Source of the DNA: Saturnia japonica
Lineage: Eukaryota; Arthropoda; Insecta; Lepidoptera; Saturniidae
DNA length: 64,000 nt
Direction: 5' to 3'
Assembly: GCA_033032175.1 (NCBI GenBank)
Contig: CM065309.1
Coordinates: forward strand, 16,430,001 to 16,494,000
Shown here in pieces: positions 46,301 to 56,049 of the stretch (positions are counted from its first letter, which is position 1; each line of letters starts with the position of its first letter). Below the pieces are notes generated by a model. It saw only the letters and a list, made by a program, of their open reading frames with translations, made no database searches and had not been told where the DNA came from. The position numbers were made by a program, and so were the translations under genes.

Positions 46301-49300
46301 GCTTTGCTTTAATTCATATAAAAATAACAAAATACTATATCCCATGTATTTAAAATACAAAATATTTTTAAGTCATGTATTTGAAATATAAAATACAAAC
46401 TACAATATACAGTAAGTTGTAAGTAAGGTTATGTAAATAATAGGTCCTTACACATATGCGATTAGAGTTTTATAAGAAACAGTAAAAAAAAAAGAAGATA
46501 ATTATACATTTAATCAATCGAAGTATGTACCATTATTGTCTATCTACTTTCGCCATTTTATAGATAGTTCATTGATTCCATTTGCTAAAAAATTTGTGGG
46601 AGCGAGAATCAGTAAAATCTTTGAAAGCAGTTTGGACAGTAACGTCATCGGAATTGATATTTTTCCTGGCAAGGAATTGTCCAAATTCCGAAAAAGTAGT
46701 AATCTGTTGAAGCAAGGCCCGGGGAGTATGGTGGGTGTCGGAGATATTCCAACCGCAATTCCTCTAATTTAGCGTCCGTCCGTCGTGAAGTATAGAATCT
46801 AGCGTTGTCCTGAAGCAGCAGTAGGCTAGAGAGATTGACCAGTCTCAGTTTATGTTCAAATGTATTTTGTAGCCATAAGTATTTTAAATACTAACTACAA
46901 AATACCTCAGAGTCAGGTATTTGAAATACCAATTACAAATTACTTTTTTAGGAAGTAATTGAAATACAAATATGTAGTTGTAATTCAAATACTGGCCAGC
47001 CCTGGCTGTAGGATATTATTTCAAGAACAATGCCGAGATAACATACTGTTTACTTTAGTGTACATACTGTGTAGTGTAGTGACGTAATGACGTTCTACGT
47101 CGTCCCCGCCAATGTCTGTCTCAGATAGGATGGTCGCGCACGAGCTTGTACAACTATAGTAGGACTGTAGTAATTTCCTCTATTTGTCATGATCTATTTA
47201 AAATGTATCTATCCGGTTATTCGAATTAAAAATCAAAGGTTCTATCGTATAGCGTTTCATATTATATATAGCTATCATATTTGTATGGAAAACTTTAAAA
47301 AATTAGAACCATAATATATTGGCATATAAGTATAGGGAAGGATCGAGAGGACCGTGCAACCGCAAAAACTTCTGGTATTTCAGGATGTTAGGTTACCAAG
47401 CCAAAATTATAAAGTGGACATTTCAATAACTTCACCACAAGGTCACTTTAATGTAAATAAATTATCTGAAGCCGTAGAATCAACATATTAAATTCCACTG
47501 AGTTAATTTTGAAGTCTTAAAAATTATTAATTCCTTAGATTTATATTATAACGATATTCAAAAGTACATTTGAGAATGATGAAATTAACATAACATAACA
47601 TACCATCACGCCTGTATTCCCCGAAGGGTTAGGCAGAGGTGTACTAATGTACACCCACAGTTCGCCGTGTATGTTTTTAGGTCCCATGTAATAGGGGGCG
47701 AGCCTATTGCCATTAATCGGGCACGAAGCCACACTCCGAGCTGTTAATGAGAATTTCATAGGAAAAACCCAATAACACTTTGCTCGACCTGGGAATCGAA
47801 CCCAGAACCTCGATCATAGCAGTCACGCTTACGACCACTAGACTAACGAAGAGTATATATATTTCAAGGGTGGTTCCATTTTAATTTCATTGGCATTGTG
47901 TACCTTCCACTTGGAAGATACATGAAATTTGTAGGATTTATTTTGTATCCACTTTAGGTACTGATCGGTTTGAGCGACAACCATCAATCTGTTGGAAGCG
48001 GTGTCGCGTATGCACAGCCGCCTGTCAGTCGTCATCTTGCTGTACATCCACAGCCTCAGCAACATAACATGCAGGTATGTTTGTTTTCTTTACAAAATAA
48101 TAGTTTTTTTTTAATCAATTTCGACATATAAAAATCAATGTAGAAAGCCATCACGATATTTACACTTTACTTTTTACTAATATTTCTTCCATGTTTTTTG
48201 TGGTCAGTCCTCCTAGTCTTAATACACTAATAATTCTCGGCGTAGTTGTTAATTTCTGTGTGTATTCCCATCGTCGTCATGTCCTTACTGTTCTCATTCA
48301 GTGGGTTGGTGGCCTACCAAGACTTCTCTTTGATGTCCATAACGGATCTTTTCATAAGCTCTGCCCCGCAACGCATATCATGATCATATCAACACACAAC
48401 TGTCGGCAATTTTCGTTATGAATTTTTGCAGCTTTAAATGTTTCGCGAATATTCTAATTTCTGAGTTTATCCTTAAGAGCTTTGTAGTAAATGTCACAAA
48501 TGTAATAATAATACGTTATTAAATATAGAAAAGAATGGCTTTTTATTAATTTGTCTTTTTTGTAATAGTCGAGTAAATTGACGTTACTGGGTCTGTGGAA
48601 ACACAGTGTAATCAACAATATCGATTGTAGTCGCTGTCATGCTGGCCTGCAAGCTTCTTAGCAGCTGTATGTACATTGGCTGATGCCGAAACGCGACAAA
48701 TCAAAATAAAGTCACTGTGACATGTTTATCACCGTGCCTACCTCCGCAAATTGATGCCATTGGTAACAAATCTCACCTGATCGTAAGTGACGATGTGGAC
48801 CAAGATGGTAGCACGCTAAGCACGGAACACTCTCAAGTGCAGCTGTCGGAACCATTAAGAATTGTTCTTGCAGTACTAACGTATATTATCTGTGAGAATT
48901 TAGGGGCGTAATTACGCAAAGGCCACTGGGGCCATGACTCAGGCGGAAAATCGCACCTTTTATCCTACACCAGAAAAGTAAAATATGTCTGGGCTTTCTA
49001 GTGGGACAAACCTTTTTTAGATCTAGGGCGTCTTAAAATCGGCTCTGTGAAAACTATAGATTTCTCGGCATATGAAATCGCCAATAAATAATAGTTTGGA
49101 GTGGTAATTAAGTTAGTGCCTTTCCTGGGGAAGGGGCTTTTGCCGAGCAGTATGTATGACATTTTAAAAGTGGTTATTAAAAAGATTCGAAATGTTACGT
49201 GCTTATTATAAGGTATTTCAAAGTAATGTTTGTTGTTTAGACGGCGAAACCCGGGAGTATAACTCAAGGGTACCCGGTCCAGCAGCAGAATCCGAATGTC

Positions 49301-49339
49301 CAAAACCCCAACATATACCCGAATCGCCTTCGTTATTAG
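40210..49339 (+). CDS. Gps2: GPS2, G protein pathway suppressor 2 homologue, nine exons
   Basis: Coding exons: 40210-40321, 41079-41156, 41401-41536, 42354-42486, 44026-44155, 44796-44849, 45498-45766, 47958-48074, 49241-49339. Every intron is GT...AG, the phases join, and the total of 1128 bases gives 375 residues plus TAG. Residues about 20-105 form a charged coiled coil with TLEETKEQI and QQLFMQLKKVLNED, closely matching GPS2. Residues 110-153 are Met/Pro-rich. KRPRSPSP (166-173) looks like a nuclear signal with proline-directed sites, and an HTPHTPHTPH repeat lies near 259-268. The C-terminus is Gln/Pro/Asn-rich. In animals GPS2 is a nuclear subunit of the NCoR/SMRT-HDAC3-TBL1 corepressor and restrains JNK and inflammatory signalling; its N-terminal coil binds SMRT/NCoR and TBL1. 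Human GPS2 is 327 residues, so length fits. The start is the first ATG of the open frame. The C-terminal exons are supported by phase and splice signals more than by similarity. Confidence 0.93.
41079..41156 (+). CDS. Gps2: GPS2 coding exon 2
   Basis: Acceptor TTTCAG before 41079, donor GTAAAT at 41157. Encodes the Glu/Arg-rich coil EAEVEEERLRKEREARERQD followed by VMTL. Confidence 0.9.
41401..41536 (+). CDS. Gps2: GPS2 coding exon 3
   Basis: Acceptor ATTCTAG, donor GTGGGT at 41537 chosen because it is the only nearby one that keeps phase with exon 4. Encodes the hallmark ETKEQI and LFMQLKKVLNED block. Confidence 0.92.
41647..41766 (-). repeat. SINE family B, body fragment in GPS2 intron 3
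   Basis: TACCATCACGCCTGTATTCC through GGGGGCGAGCCTATTACCAT matches the tail half of the copy at 47601-47850; the tRNA head is missing. Confidence 0.65.
41885..42025 (-). repeat. repeat R4, copy 2, GPS2 intron 3
   Basis: Contains GCAGGCCGGCATGACAGCG, the exact complement of the R4 core, then GATTGTACTGTGCTTAA and GCCGAGTTACTATAAAAA. Confidence 0.65.
42354..42486 (+). CDS. Gps2: GPS2 coding exon 4
   Basis: Acceptor TTTCCAG, donor GTATGC. Encodes a Met/Pro-rich linker (MPVGNIPMPMFPMAQQ, then a PPPTQGRPPP stretch). Confidence 0.88.
42832..42972 (+). other. exon-like open segment in GPS2 intron 4
   Basis: A 141-base open segment lies between a possible acceptor (GAAATTTAG) and a good donor (TATAG|GTAGGT). 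One frame reads IPDNLLLALHNLGYTRNYTY and LLTKKTLLRLARERHDIVYS, more protein-like than the chance frames nearby. Its phase (1,1) does not fit GPS2 exons 4 and 5, which meet at phase 0; spliced in, GPS2 would hit TGA at the third codon. It may be a captured exon of another gene or a poison exon. I do not recognise the family. Confidence 0.35.
43127..43690 (+). repeat. repeat R5a, copy 2, GPS2 intron 4
   Basis: Starts CTAGCGGTGTGCTCGCGG, has the CAGACAGACAAA tract near 43552, and ends CTACAGATTTATTAATATAG. The same end segment is seen at 63094-63125. Confidence 0.5.
43808..43966 (-). repeat. repeat R4, copy 3, GPS2 intron 4
   Basis: GAAGAGATATTTATGCAGGC through GATTGTACTGTGCTTACC to GCCGAGTTACTATAAAAA, same orientation as copy 2 and the reverse of copies 1 and 4. 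Confidence 0.65.
44026..44155 (+). CDS. Gps2: GPS2 coding exon 5
   Basis: Acceptor TATCAG, donor GTGAGT at 44156. Encodes GNKRPRSPSPTYALYAHR, a basic, proline-directed segment. A copy of repeat R4 ends about 60 bases before it. Confidence 0.88.
44252..44370. mobile_element. short inverted-repeat MITE in GPS2 intron 5
   Basis: TGTCCATTGAAGCGGAGCAG (44257-44276) is mirrored inverted by CTGCTCCACTCCGCTTCAGT onward (44343-44367) around an AT-rich core, making a hairpin of about 110 bases. Class unknown. Confidence 0.6.
44796..44849 (+). CDS. Gps2: GPS2 coding exon 6
   Basis: A 54-base exon: acceptor TTTTGCAG, donor GTGAGT at 44850. Encodes VEDGRMGRQMARAVLWN. Length divisible by three with equal phases on both sides, so it could be skipped without changing frame. 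Confidence 0.82.
45498..45766 (+). CDS. Gps2: GPS2 coding exon 7
   Basis: Acceptor ATTCCAG, donor GTTAAT at 45767. The GC-rich exon encodes a Ser/Gly/Val-rich stretch, the HTP triplet repeat and PPQIYLDMLKNRDGQPHQEQ. Confidence 0.88.
46281..47004. mobile_element. hAT-type MITE in GPS2 intron 7
   Basis: Ends CAGTGCTGGGCAAAATAC and ...GTATTTG-complement GGCCAGCCCTG form an imperfect terminal inverted repeat. The 8 bases GCTGTAGG occur directly outside both ends (46273-46280 and 47005-47012), the target duplication length of hAT elements. The body consists of many diverged copies of GTATTTGAAATAC-like sequence. A mariner fragment is nested within. Confidence 0.85.
46440..46855 (-). mobile_element. 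mariner copy 3, truncated, nested in the hAT-type MITE
   Basis: The end TAGGTCCTTACACATATG at 46441 matches the left end of copy 2. On the minus strand the C-terminal transposase is recognisable in broken frames (HPPYSPGLASTDYYFFGIW, LLQDNARFYTS). The sequence stops matching near 46855, inside the gene, and resumes MITE sequence. The 46536-46772 frame on the plus strand is a shadow. Confidence 0.8.
47601..47850 (-). repeat. tRNA-derived SINE, family B, full copy, GPS2 intron 7
   Basis: Read on the minus strand from 47850: tRNA-like head TCGTTAGTCTAGTGGTCGTA with a TAGTCTAGTGG A-box and GGGTTCGATTCCC B-box, then GCAAAGTGTTATTGGGTTTT and a body ending CAGGCGTGATGGTA. Head and body recur separately at 10276-10325 and 41647-41766. 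It ends about 107 bases before the exon 8 acceptor. Confidence 0.75.
47864..47910 (+). repeat. repeat R6, copy 3 fragment, GPS2 intron 7
   Basis: TTTCAAGGGTGGTTCCATTT and the next bases through TTTCATTGGCATTG match 9716-9760. It lies 50 bases from the exon 8 acceptor. Confidence 0.55.
47958..48074 (+). CDS. Gps2: GPS2 coding exon 8
   Basis: Acceptor CACTTTAG, donor GTATGT at 48075. Encodes SDNHQSVGSGVAYAQPPVS and a His/Pro/Gln-rich end. The preceding intron bases back to 47601 are mostly repeat-derived. Confidence 0.83.
48560..48745 (+). repeat. repeat R4, copy 4, GPS2 intron 8
   Basis: TCGCTGTCATGCTGGCCTGC, AAGCTTCTTAGCAGC and CCGAAACGCGACAAATC match copy 1 at 11440-11725 on the same strand, opposite to the copies in introns 3 and 4. 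Confidence 0.65.
49241..49339 (+). CDS. Gps2: GPS2 coding exon 9 with stop
   Basis: Acceptor TTGTTTAG; 32 codons then TAG at 49337-49339. The end NPNVQNPNIYPNRLRY resembles in composition the Asn/Pro/Tyr end of other GPS2 proteins. Confidence 0.82.
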   Translation, partial: TAKPGSITQGYPVQQQNPNVQNPNIYPNRLRY

Positions 49340-49456
49340 CTAGTAATCATCAGGCGACATCCTGTCAAGCGGCCACCATAACAGTTCTACGAACGATAAA
49401 TCGGTCGGTACGCACAACTTACATAGAAAAATATAAACTTTTTGTTTTGGACTTTT

Positions 49457-49462
49457 ATTAAA
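49457..49462 (+). terminator. possible GPS2 poly(A) signal
   Basis: ATTAAA 118 bases after the stop is the first hexamer of the usual kind; AATAAA follows at 49714-49719 and 49758-49763. Which one is used cannot be told from sequence. Confidence 0.35.
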
Positions 49463-50537
49463 TGGAACAAGGTTACACATTTTTTTATACTGTAACTAGC
49501 TGACTCATGCGAATATTACGCACATTAAACAACGTAAACAATCTAACAGAGCGCTGCCATTTTAGTTAAATTGTTTGTTTTAAAAACTTTGAAATGATCA
49601 TTGAATCATTATGTTTTATGAATAAGTAAGGGAGGATAGGTTTTATCGTTTGACGAAGTCCAAACACGCTGCCACTTAGCCATCATCGCATTAATTATGA
49701 GATCGATAAAGTGAATAAACAAATGTTTTATCGAAGTTTAATATCGGAAATGAAGGAAATAAAAAACCAAATAACAAGTGTCTGCAATGATCAAATATTT
49801 TAATAGCATACTATATTTTTTTTACCGATTAATTAGTGACGTTTTATCGATAATAAAACATATTTGTTTATTGTAATGATTTTTTTAAGAGTTCAAATTA
49901 AAAATGTCATATGCATATTTTTCTATGTAATAAGTGTTTTAACAATTACATCTCACAAAGTGGAATATTCTGGTTTGTTTGTACAGTGTGTTAACTGTTT
50001 GAGTTATCAAGTGCAAAGGTTAACTGGACAGAATGATACTATAAGTATCCGTGATTAAGAGTTTATAAATTGTAATATTATATTTATAATATTAGTTATA
50101 TGGCTATTTTACCCACTTTTCGCATTCAGGTAATAATTAATATATATCACACATAAGGTAAATAATATTTAGGTACGCAGTAACAATATACCTAGTTATT
50201 TAAAAAAACTACTTTTCAACTAAACTTAACTTTTTTTGAAGATTTATTAAAAAGCTCCGTTGAGTTTATGACTTTAATTTATTTAAAGGTGTTTTAATCC
50301 CCGTGATATTTTAACATTTTTGATTTTCGTTGTATCAATCGAAGTCGTAATAAAAAAAAGAATTTATTAAAGACAATTTACATAGTTAATAACAAAATTA
50401 TAAAATGTAAGTAATTGAAATTAAAATGTTTTATTTTTTTAATCCTAAGTTCTAGAGTAAACTTGATTCAAAATGAGCGTGCTTGTATTTTACTGTTACT
50501 GTAGGAATTATTTATAGCTTGGAAAATGTACATGTCA

Positions 50538-50628
50538 GTGCTCGCCCCCAAGCCACGGTGAAGCTGTAAAAGCCGTCAGAGGCTCTAGATTCTAGGGCCC
50601 CTAAGGCTAACAGTATAGTTGGTCAGAA
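50538..50628 (-). repeat. interspersed repeat R1, copy 3 fragment
   Basis: TGCTCGCCCCCAAGCCACGG through GGGCCCCTAAGGCTAACAGT, complement of the first 90 bases of R1. Confidence 0.6.
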
Positions 50629-51946
50629 AAAAGAAATGTATGTTAAAACATAATTATAGTTAATTATAATAAACGGTCCTAGGTCGAGACCCTTCGAAAT
50701 AAAAAATAAAACTGTATCTACAACTTTGTACAAAGTTTGTATGTAGCTTTATTTAATAGATAATTTAAAATAATAATTATTATGTGAGTATAATTCAGTA
50801 CTGTATTCTATAATCAGATAAAGAAGTAATTCACAAAACATTTGTTGAATTTAAAATTGGAACTTTTGTTAAATTCACAACTGGGAAAGAACTACATTTT
50901 ATTTTAAAAACTAGCCTATTGGAAGTTTAACTGCCTTTACATTATGTTCCATAGTATTAGTAGTTATAGTAAGAATAATTACAATGATTCGGATTTTAGT
51001 TTAACCACAAAAAAAAAGTTGAAATTATAAAGTAAAGAGGTAAAAATATTTAATAGATTTCTGGCATTTTAATGAAGATATTTTTACGTAAATATTAAAT
51101 AGACACAGTGCTAACAAAACTTAGTTTTTTGTTGCTTATGGTGGGAGAAAGATAAATAAAACAAATGCTTTAATAAATTTTGTTTTTTTTTTTTGTAAAT
51201 AAATAATAATAACCCTAAATATTTTCAGAATCAGTAGTGTGTAAATAGTGTAGTAGTTTGCCTAAGGTGCAGTCTTCCAGAACGAGTTTATCGCGGCGAT
51301 ATTATCGCCTTACCCCTTCGAGTGACATTGACGAAGAAAACGCCAATGACCTATTCGTCGCAAAACGTGACGTACTCATGCTCATGCCCCCACTAAACTC
51401 GGACACTTCTGATTTCGCTCTTGTCTGTCTCTAAATTGAGCTCATTGCAGCAAAACAACTTGTGGAAAAGCGGCAATCCGTCGCGTCTCGCGGCGATCCG
51501 TCACTAGTCGCGACGATACGCCGGCGGAAGAATAATCGTCTCGTGGAAATGATCCGGCGATAGCAGGACGGACTCGTGGCGATACATTCGCTCAAGGAGG
51601 TGGTGCCTAAACGAACGAATTATTCAAGACGTCCAGTGCCCTATATATCAGCGATCCTTAAAATGGGTTCCATGGATAAGGGACTGTTCAAGTATTACGT
51701 AACGCAATTTTTGAAGATTTGTGACCCTCTCTGCACCACGTGTAACACGCCGTAACATTTTTCTGTACTCCCCTTCCCCTCCTTAAACTTGCCGTAACAC
51801 TCAAGTCAGCATGTCAGCATGAGAGCTTTTATAGGCCAAGTACAGCTGATGATGCAAATATATCTGTTTTGAAGGACATTACAGTATGAACTCACTTTAA
51901 CAACGCTGACTACAGCAATGGGCTTTTGCGTACATACTGAAGAATA

Positions 51947-52117
51947 ATGACAACGAAAACAAAATACAATACAGTCGAGGGTTTCCCCATAAACATAAGC
52001 GAAAAGGTTGACAACCTGGGAGAACGCAGGATGTTCCTTCCCCTTAAATATAGACGAGACATAGCTACATTGATAGCATATAATATAAATAGGTTAAGTG
52101 ACAGCAATGTCATATAG
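51947..52117 (+). CDS. short hypothetical open frame upstream of LINE
   Basis: A 56-codon frame from ATG at 51947 to TAG at 52117 encodes YNTVEGFPINISEKVDNLGE and then a basic, helical-looking tail (FLPLKYRRDIATLIAYNINR). I do not recognise it. The first two thirds of its DNA recur, diverged and frame-broken, at 55221-55288 after the LINE, so it may be the end of an ORF1 or part of another element. Confidence 0.25.
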   Translation: MTTKTKYNTVEGFPINISEKVDNLGERRMFLPLKYRRDIATLIAYNINRLSDSNVI

Positions 52118-52129
52118 TGTGACTAATGA

Positions 52130-55100
52130 TACTGTTAATGAATATTTTTAAACCAATGAATGACAAAGGGGAACTACTACATTACAGTATACCATCAAAA
52201 CATTAATCGCTTCTCCGGCAAAATATTAGACTTAGAGTTATTATTAGAAAGAGAGAGACTAGATATATTATGTTTTACAGAAACTTGGCTTAAATCTGAT
52301 AAGATGTTATTTGCTGTACCACACTTTACAGTTGCTAGTATTTATAATCGGATGACCACTGTCGGTGGTGGTTGTATAATATTATTAAAAGATAATTTAC
52401 AATTTAAAGATCGAAAATATATATGTAGTCTCTCAATAGACCGTGTTTGAAAAGTAGCTTGTGCAGAGATGGAGGAATTTATTATATTATGTTTGTATAG
52501 ACCTCCAGCGTCGAACATTTTACATTTCTTTAAAACTATGGAGGAAATTTTAATGAAAATATGTAATACAAATAAGTCTGTTTTAGTCTGCAGTGACTAA
52601 TATTGACATTTTGGGTTCATCACCAGAGGGCACAATGTTCACATCGTTATTTAGATCATTTAATCTGTATCCGCTTTTTATCAGCCAACCAGAAGCACGG
52701 CCCATACTGCTTCGCGCATTGACAATGTTTTTACTAACTTTGAAACCGTTAGTAATAGTATTATTACTGGGATAACATCGGACCATAAAGCACCGCTTGT
52801 TAAAATAAATTGTAACACACCTAGCGAAGCTTGTAAGAAATTGGCTAGAGTTATATCAAAAAGTAGATTAGATCGCTTAAATCATAATGTCAATTTGAAA
52901 TTATCGTCAGCCAATTTTAATAGTATTGATCCTAATTTCAATTACGATTACTTATTTAATATTATACGTAATGAATTTATAAAAAATTGCCCACCCAAGA
53001 TTAGTAGTGTTCGGAAAAAAAATTATTCAGTGATTGGGCAACCAAAGGAATTTAAAAAAGTAGAGACCATTTATATGATTTATATTTCAGAAAATCGATG
53101 ACAACTAACGAGGCGTTTCATACTTATGTTAGGAATTATTTAAAAATATTTAAACGTGTTTGTATGGCTGCCAAGGCGCAATTTCTAAGTAACAAAGTAC
53201 TTGCATCTATTAATATGTCTAAGACTGTTTGGAACATAATAAATAAAGAAATGGGGAAAAATAGGAAAAAAGACCGATTCGATTAATCTAACTGTCGAAG
53301 GAGTACACATCTCAAACAGTTCAGAGGTAGCAACTGTTTTTCAGGAATACTTCACAAATATACCACTAGAGGTAACAAAAAATATTAAATCATCACCTAG
53401 TGGTGCAGCATCACTTTTGGAAAATCTGAGTACACCTTTAAATTCAAAATTTAAATTTACATATATTAGTGCAGGTGAAGTAATAAGAGTTTTTAAGCAA
53501 TTAAACTTAAAACATACTGAAGACATTTGGGGAATGTTAGTAATTGTAGTACAGTCTTTAATTGTTAATATTTCACCACATCTGGCTCATATATTTAATC
53601 AGTGTATTGATAAAGGAACTTTCCCCAGTATGATGAAAATAAGTAAAATAGTTCCATTGTTTAAATCAGGCTGTAGGAGTAATATTGAAAATTATAGACC
53701 AATTTCTGCGCTTCTTTCGATTAGTAAGATTTTTGAGAAAATTATGCTAAAGCAATTAGTAGAGTACTTTAATAATCATAAAATATTGGATGGTCGGCAG
53801 TTTGGTTTCACGAAATCAAAATCTACGACTGACGCTGGTGCAACGCTATTAAGTCACATATTTGAGGCATGGGAGAAGTCGCAGGATGCAATCGGTGTAT
53901 TCTGTGATCTTTCAAAAGCTTTCGACTGTGTTGATCACACTACGCTCATACTTAAGATGAAACATTATGGTATGTATGGTATGACCTTCTCTAGACTTTC
54001 TGGAATCATATTTAACAGATCGCTGTCTCAAAGTAAGTGTAGATGGGGCAACTTCTTCGAGAACCTTGACTAGAATCGGCGTCCCACAGGGTTCGATATT
54101 GGGACCGTTTTTGTTTTTAGTATATATAAATAAATGATCTACCCCTAATGGTTAAGACTGTGCTAACATTGTTCTTTTTGCAGACGATACTTCACTTATA
54201 TTTCAAGTGAAAAGAAAAGATTTAGAACTTAGGCATGTAAATAATACTTTGTTTAAAATATCAGAATGGTTTGCTTTAAATAATCTATTGTTAAATGGAA
54301 ACAAAAAAAAAATGTATCAGATTTATCTTACCCGTACAACGTGTTGAAAGTAATATTAAGATAGAAGAGAACATAGTAGGCATGGTTTATAATACTGTTT
54401 TCTTAGGCATCACACTAGATGCAAAATTACAATGGGATCCTCACATTAAAACCTTGGCAGGGAAATTAAGCTCCGCTGCATACGCAGTGCGTAAGATTCG
54501 CCAGTTAACTGATATTGCTACTGCTAGGCTGGTCTACTTCGCTTACTTCCATAGTTTAATGTCCTATGGTATTTTACTGTGGGGTTCAGCAGATGAGGTA
54601 GAAACCATATTTGTATTACACAAACGGGCAGTTCGAGCAATTTATGATATGGGACCACGCGAATCATTGAGGAATAAATTTCAAGAATTTGGTATCTTAA
54701 CTTTGCCTTCCCAATACATCTTGGAAAATATAATGTATGTTCGGAAAAATTAAGGCAATTTTGAACTTGTTACTAACACACAATTTCAATACTAGAAATA
54801 AATATAAAATAGTCATTCCGTCTTTTAGATTTAGTAAAACAAATGAAAGTTTTTTAGGTAATTGTGTTAGGTTTTATAATAAACTATCTAATAAGCACAT
54901 TAGCGATTTGTCAGATAATAAGTTCAAGAATCATGTTAAGCCGGTTTTATTATCAAAGGGGTATTATAGGGTGGATGATTGGATGTCTGGATGTGATTCC
55001 TTCTCTGTACATCTACTGAAAATGATAATAATTGTATATAATTAAATACTGTATAACTAGTTAAAAAAAAAAGATAATAAGATAAACCCGATCGAGTTTC

Positions 55101-55220
55101 TTGTCGGTTCTTCTCGATGTGTGGGATGTTTTCCGAACCGGTTGTAGTGTTTTGACAAGTGCCTTCTTAGGGCCTAAATTGAATAAAAGATATTTTGTTT
55201 TTTTTTGAGAACAAAATAAA
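52130..55220 (+). mobile_element. non-LTR retrotransposon (LINE) with APE and RT, degenerate
   Basis: An apurinic-type endonuclease domain is followed by a reverse transcriptase and a C-terminal region on the plus strand, with many stops and frameshifts. The 3' end after 55045 has GAGTTTCTTGTCGGTTCTTC near 55094 and AATTGAATAAAAGATATTTT before a T-rich run, a 3' UTR form familiar from insect LINEs. The domain set fits the Jockey/CR1 group; finer placement needs a tree. Both outer boundaries are approximate. Confidence 0.8.
52160..55045 (+). pseudogene. LINE ORF2 (endonuclease and reverse transcriptase), inactivated
   Basis: The endonuclease starts at YHQNINRFSGKILDLELLLE and DILCFTETWLK (52160-52450), interrupted by TGA after SIDRV. 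Further endonuclease pieces follow at 52593-52775 in broken frames (SDHKAPLVKI near 52780). The RT part begins near 53300. The best preserved frame, 53417-54073, has ISKIVPLFKSG, ENYRPISALLSISKIFEK and GRQFGFTKSKSTTDA, then VFCDLSKAFDCVDH. A catalytic FADDTSLIFQV motif is near 54176-54206 in another frame. The C-terminal frames 54295-54753 (VFLGITLDAKLQWDPHIKTL, SYGILLWG) and 54737-55045 complete it. At least five breaks. Confidence 0.82.
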
Positions 55221-55288
55221 AATGACGTACAATACAATCGAGTGATTCCCCGCAAAACATAAACGGAAAAGGTTGCAAACTTGGGAAA
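55221..55288 (+). repeat. diverged direct repeat of 51957-52022
   Basis: TACAATACAATCGAGTGATT, CCATAAAC-like ACATAAACGGAAAAGGTTGC and AAACTTGGGAAA align with 51957-52022 at roughly 80 percent. The two copies bracket the LINE in the same orientation, but are too diverged for a plain target duplication. Confidence 0.5.
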
Positions 55289-55753
55289 GTTTAGTTGGTT
55301 AGTTTTTTATATAAGTAATTAAAAAAAAAAACATATTACGTGACGCGTTGTTCGAACCCCTTTCCGCACTTGTAACGCATTGTAACGTTTTACAAGACCC
55401 CTCCCCCCAAACTGCACTACGCAATACTACCTACTAATTACCTACTTATCTAATACTTGAACTCCCCCTAAGCTACAAAAGTTCCGAGCATCTGCTGCAT
55501 TTGGGTGTTAATAATTTCACTGTTACAAATTTTATTTTAAAATAATTTTAACAAGGACTTTTTACTCGTATTTTAAATTGCACCGTCTTTCATTTGTTAT
55601 AATTTCAAAGAGGGTTCCTTATGAGATTTTTTGATAAAAGTTTAGGATCCGGTGCACTACTAGCTATAGGCCTATAGGTATTTGTGTAACCATAGATGTG
55701 TGTACCTGAATGATAAATGTTTTTTTAAATTCCCAGTAGCGATTTTTTTTTTT

Positions 55754-56049
55754 GAACTGACTACACTGTTAGCCTTAGGGGCCCTATCCAAAAACAGAGC
55801 CGTTGCGGCTTTTACAGCTTCACCGGAATTGGGGGCGAGCGCTTAGGGCACTCAGCTGCGAAAGTTTTTGACGACCCGCACGAGGGTGCCAGAGTGGCCG
55901 AACCTCGGCTCGGGCGTTCGTCGCGAATGCGAAAAGGTCGCGGTCTATCTAATTCCCTAATCCTAAAAAAATTCGAACTAACATATACTCATATGCACGT
56001 TCCCCTCCTCCTGGGAGGAAGGAGGGAACCATGCGTATGTATATTTAGT
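55754..56049 (+). repeat. interspersed repeat R1, copy 4
   Basis: Nearly full-length unit from GAACTGACTACACTGTTAGC to CCATGCGTATGTATATTTAG with a few indels relative to copy 1. It directly borders the 3' side of the next LINE. The 55894-56175 frame is not a gene. Confidence 0.7.

Larger units (their letters stand above)
49340..51946. other. GPS2 3' flank and gene-free stretch
   Basis: Holds the GPS2 3' UTR and then AT-rich DNA without a supported gene. A fragment of repeat R1 lies at 50538-50628. 51290-51620 is less AT-rich, with several CGGCGAT/ATCGCCG motifs (GCGGCGATCCGTC and similar) but no coding frame. 51696-51800 (TATTACGTAACGC ... CGCCGTAACA) resembles 55332-55430 and is probably a repeat. 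Confidence 0.5.

Noticed and set aside
46536..46772. 78-residue plus-strand frame
   Set aside because: Antisense of the mariner copy 3 transposase.
48191..48421. 76-residue frame in GPS2 intron 8
   Set aside because: No motif, and no splice phases that fit GPS2.
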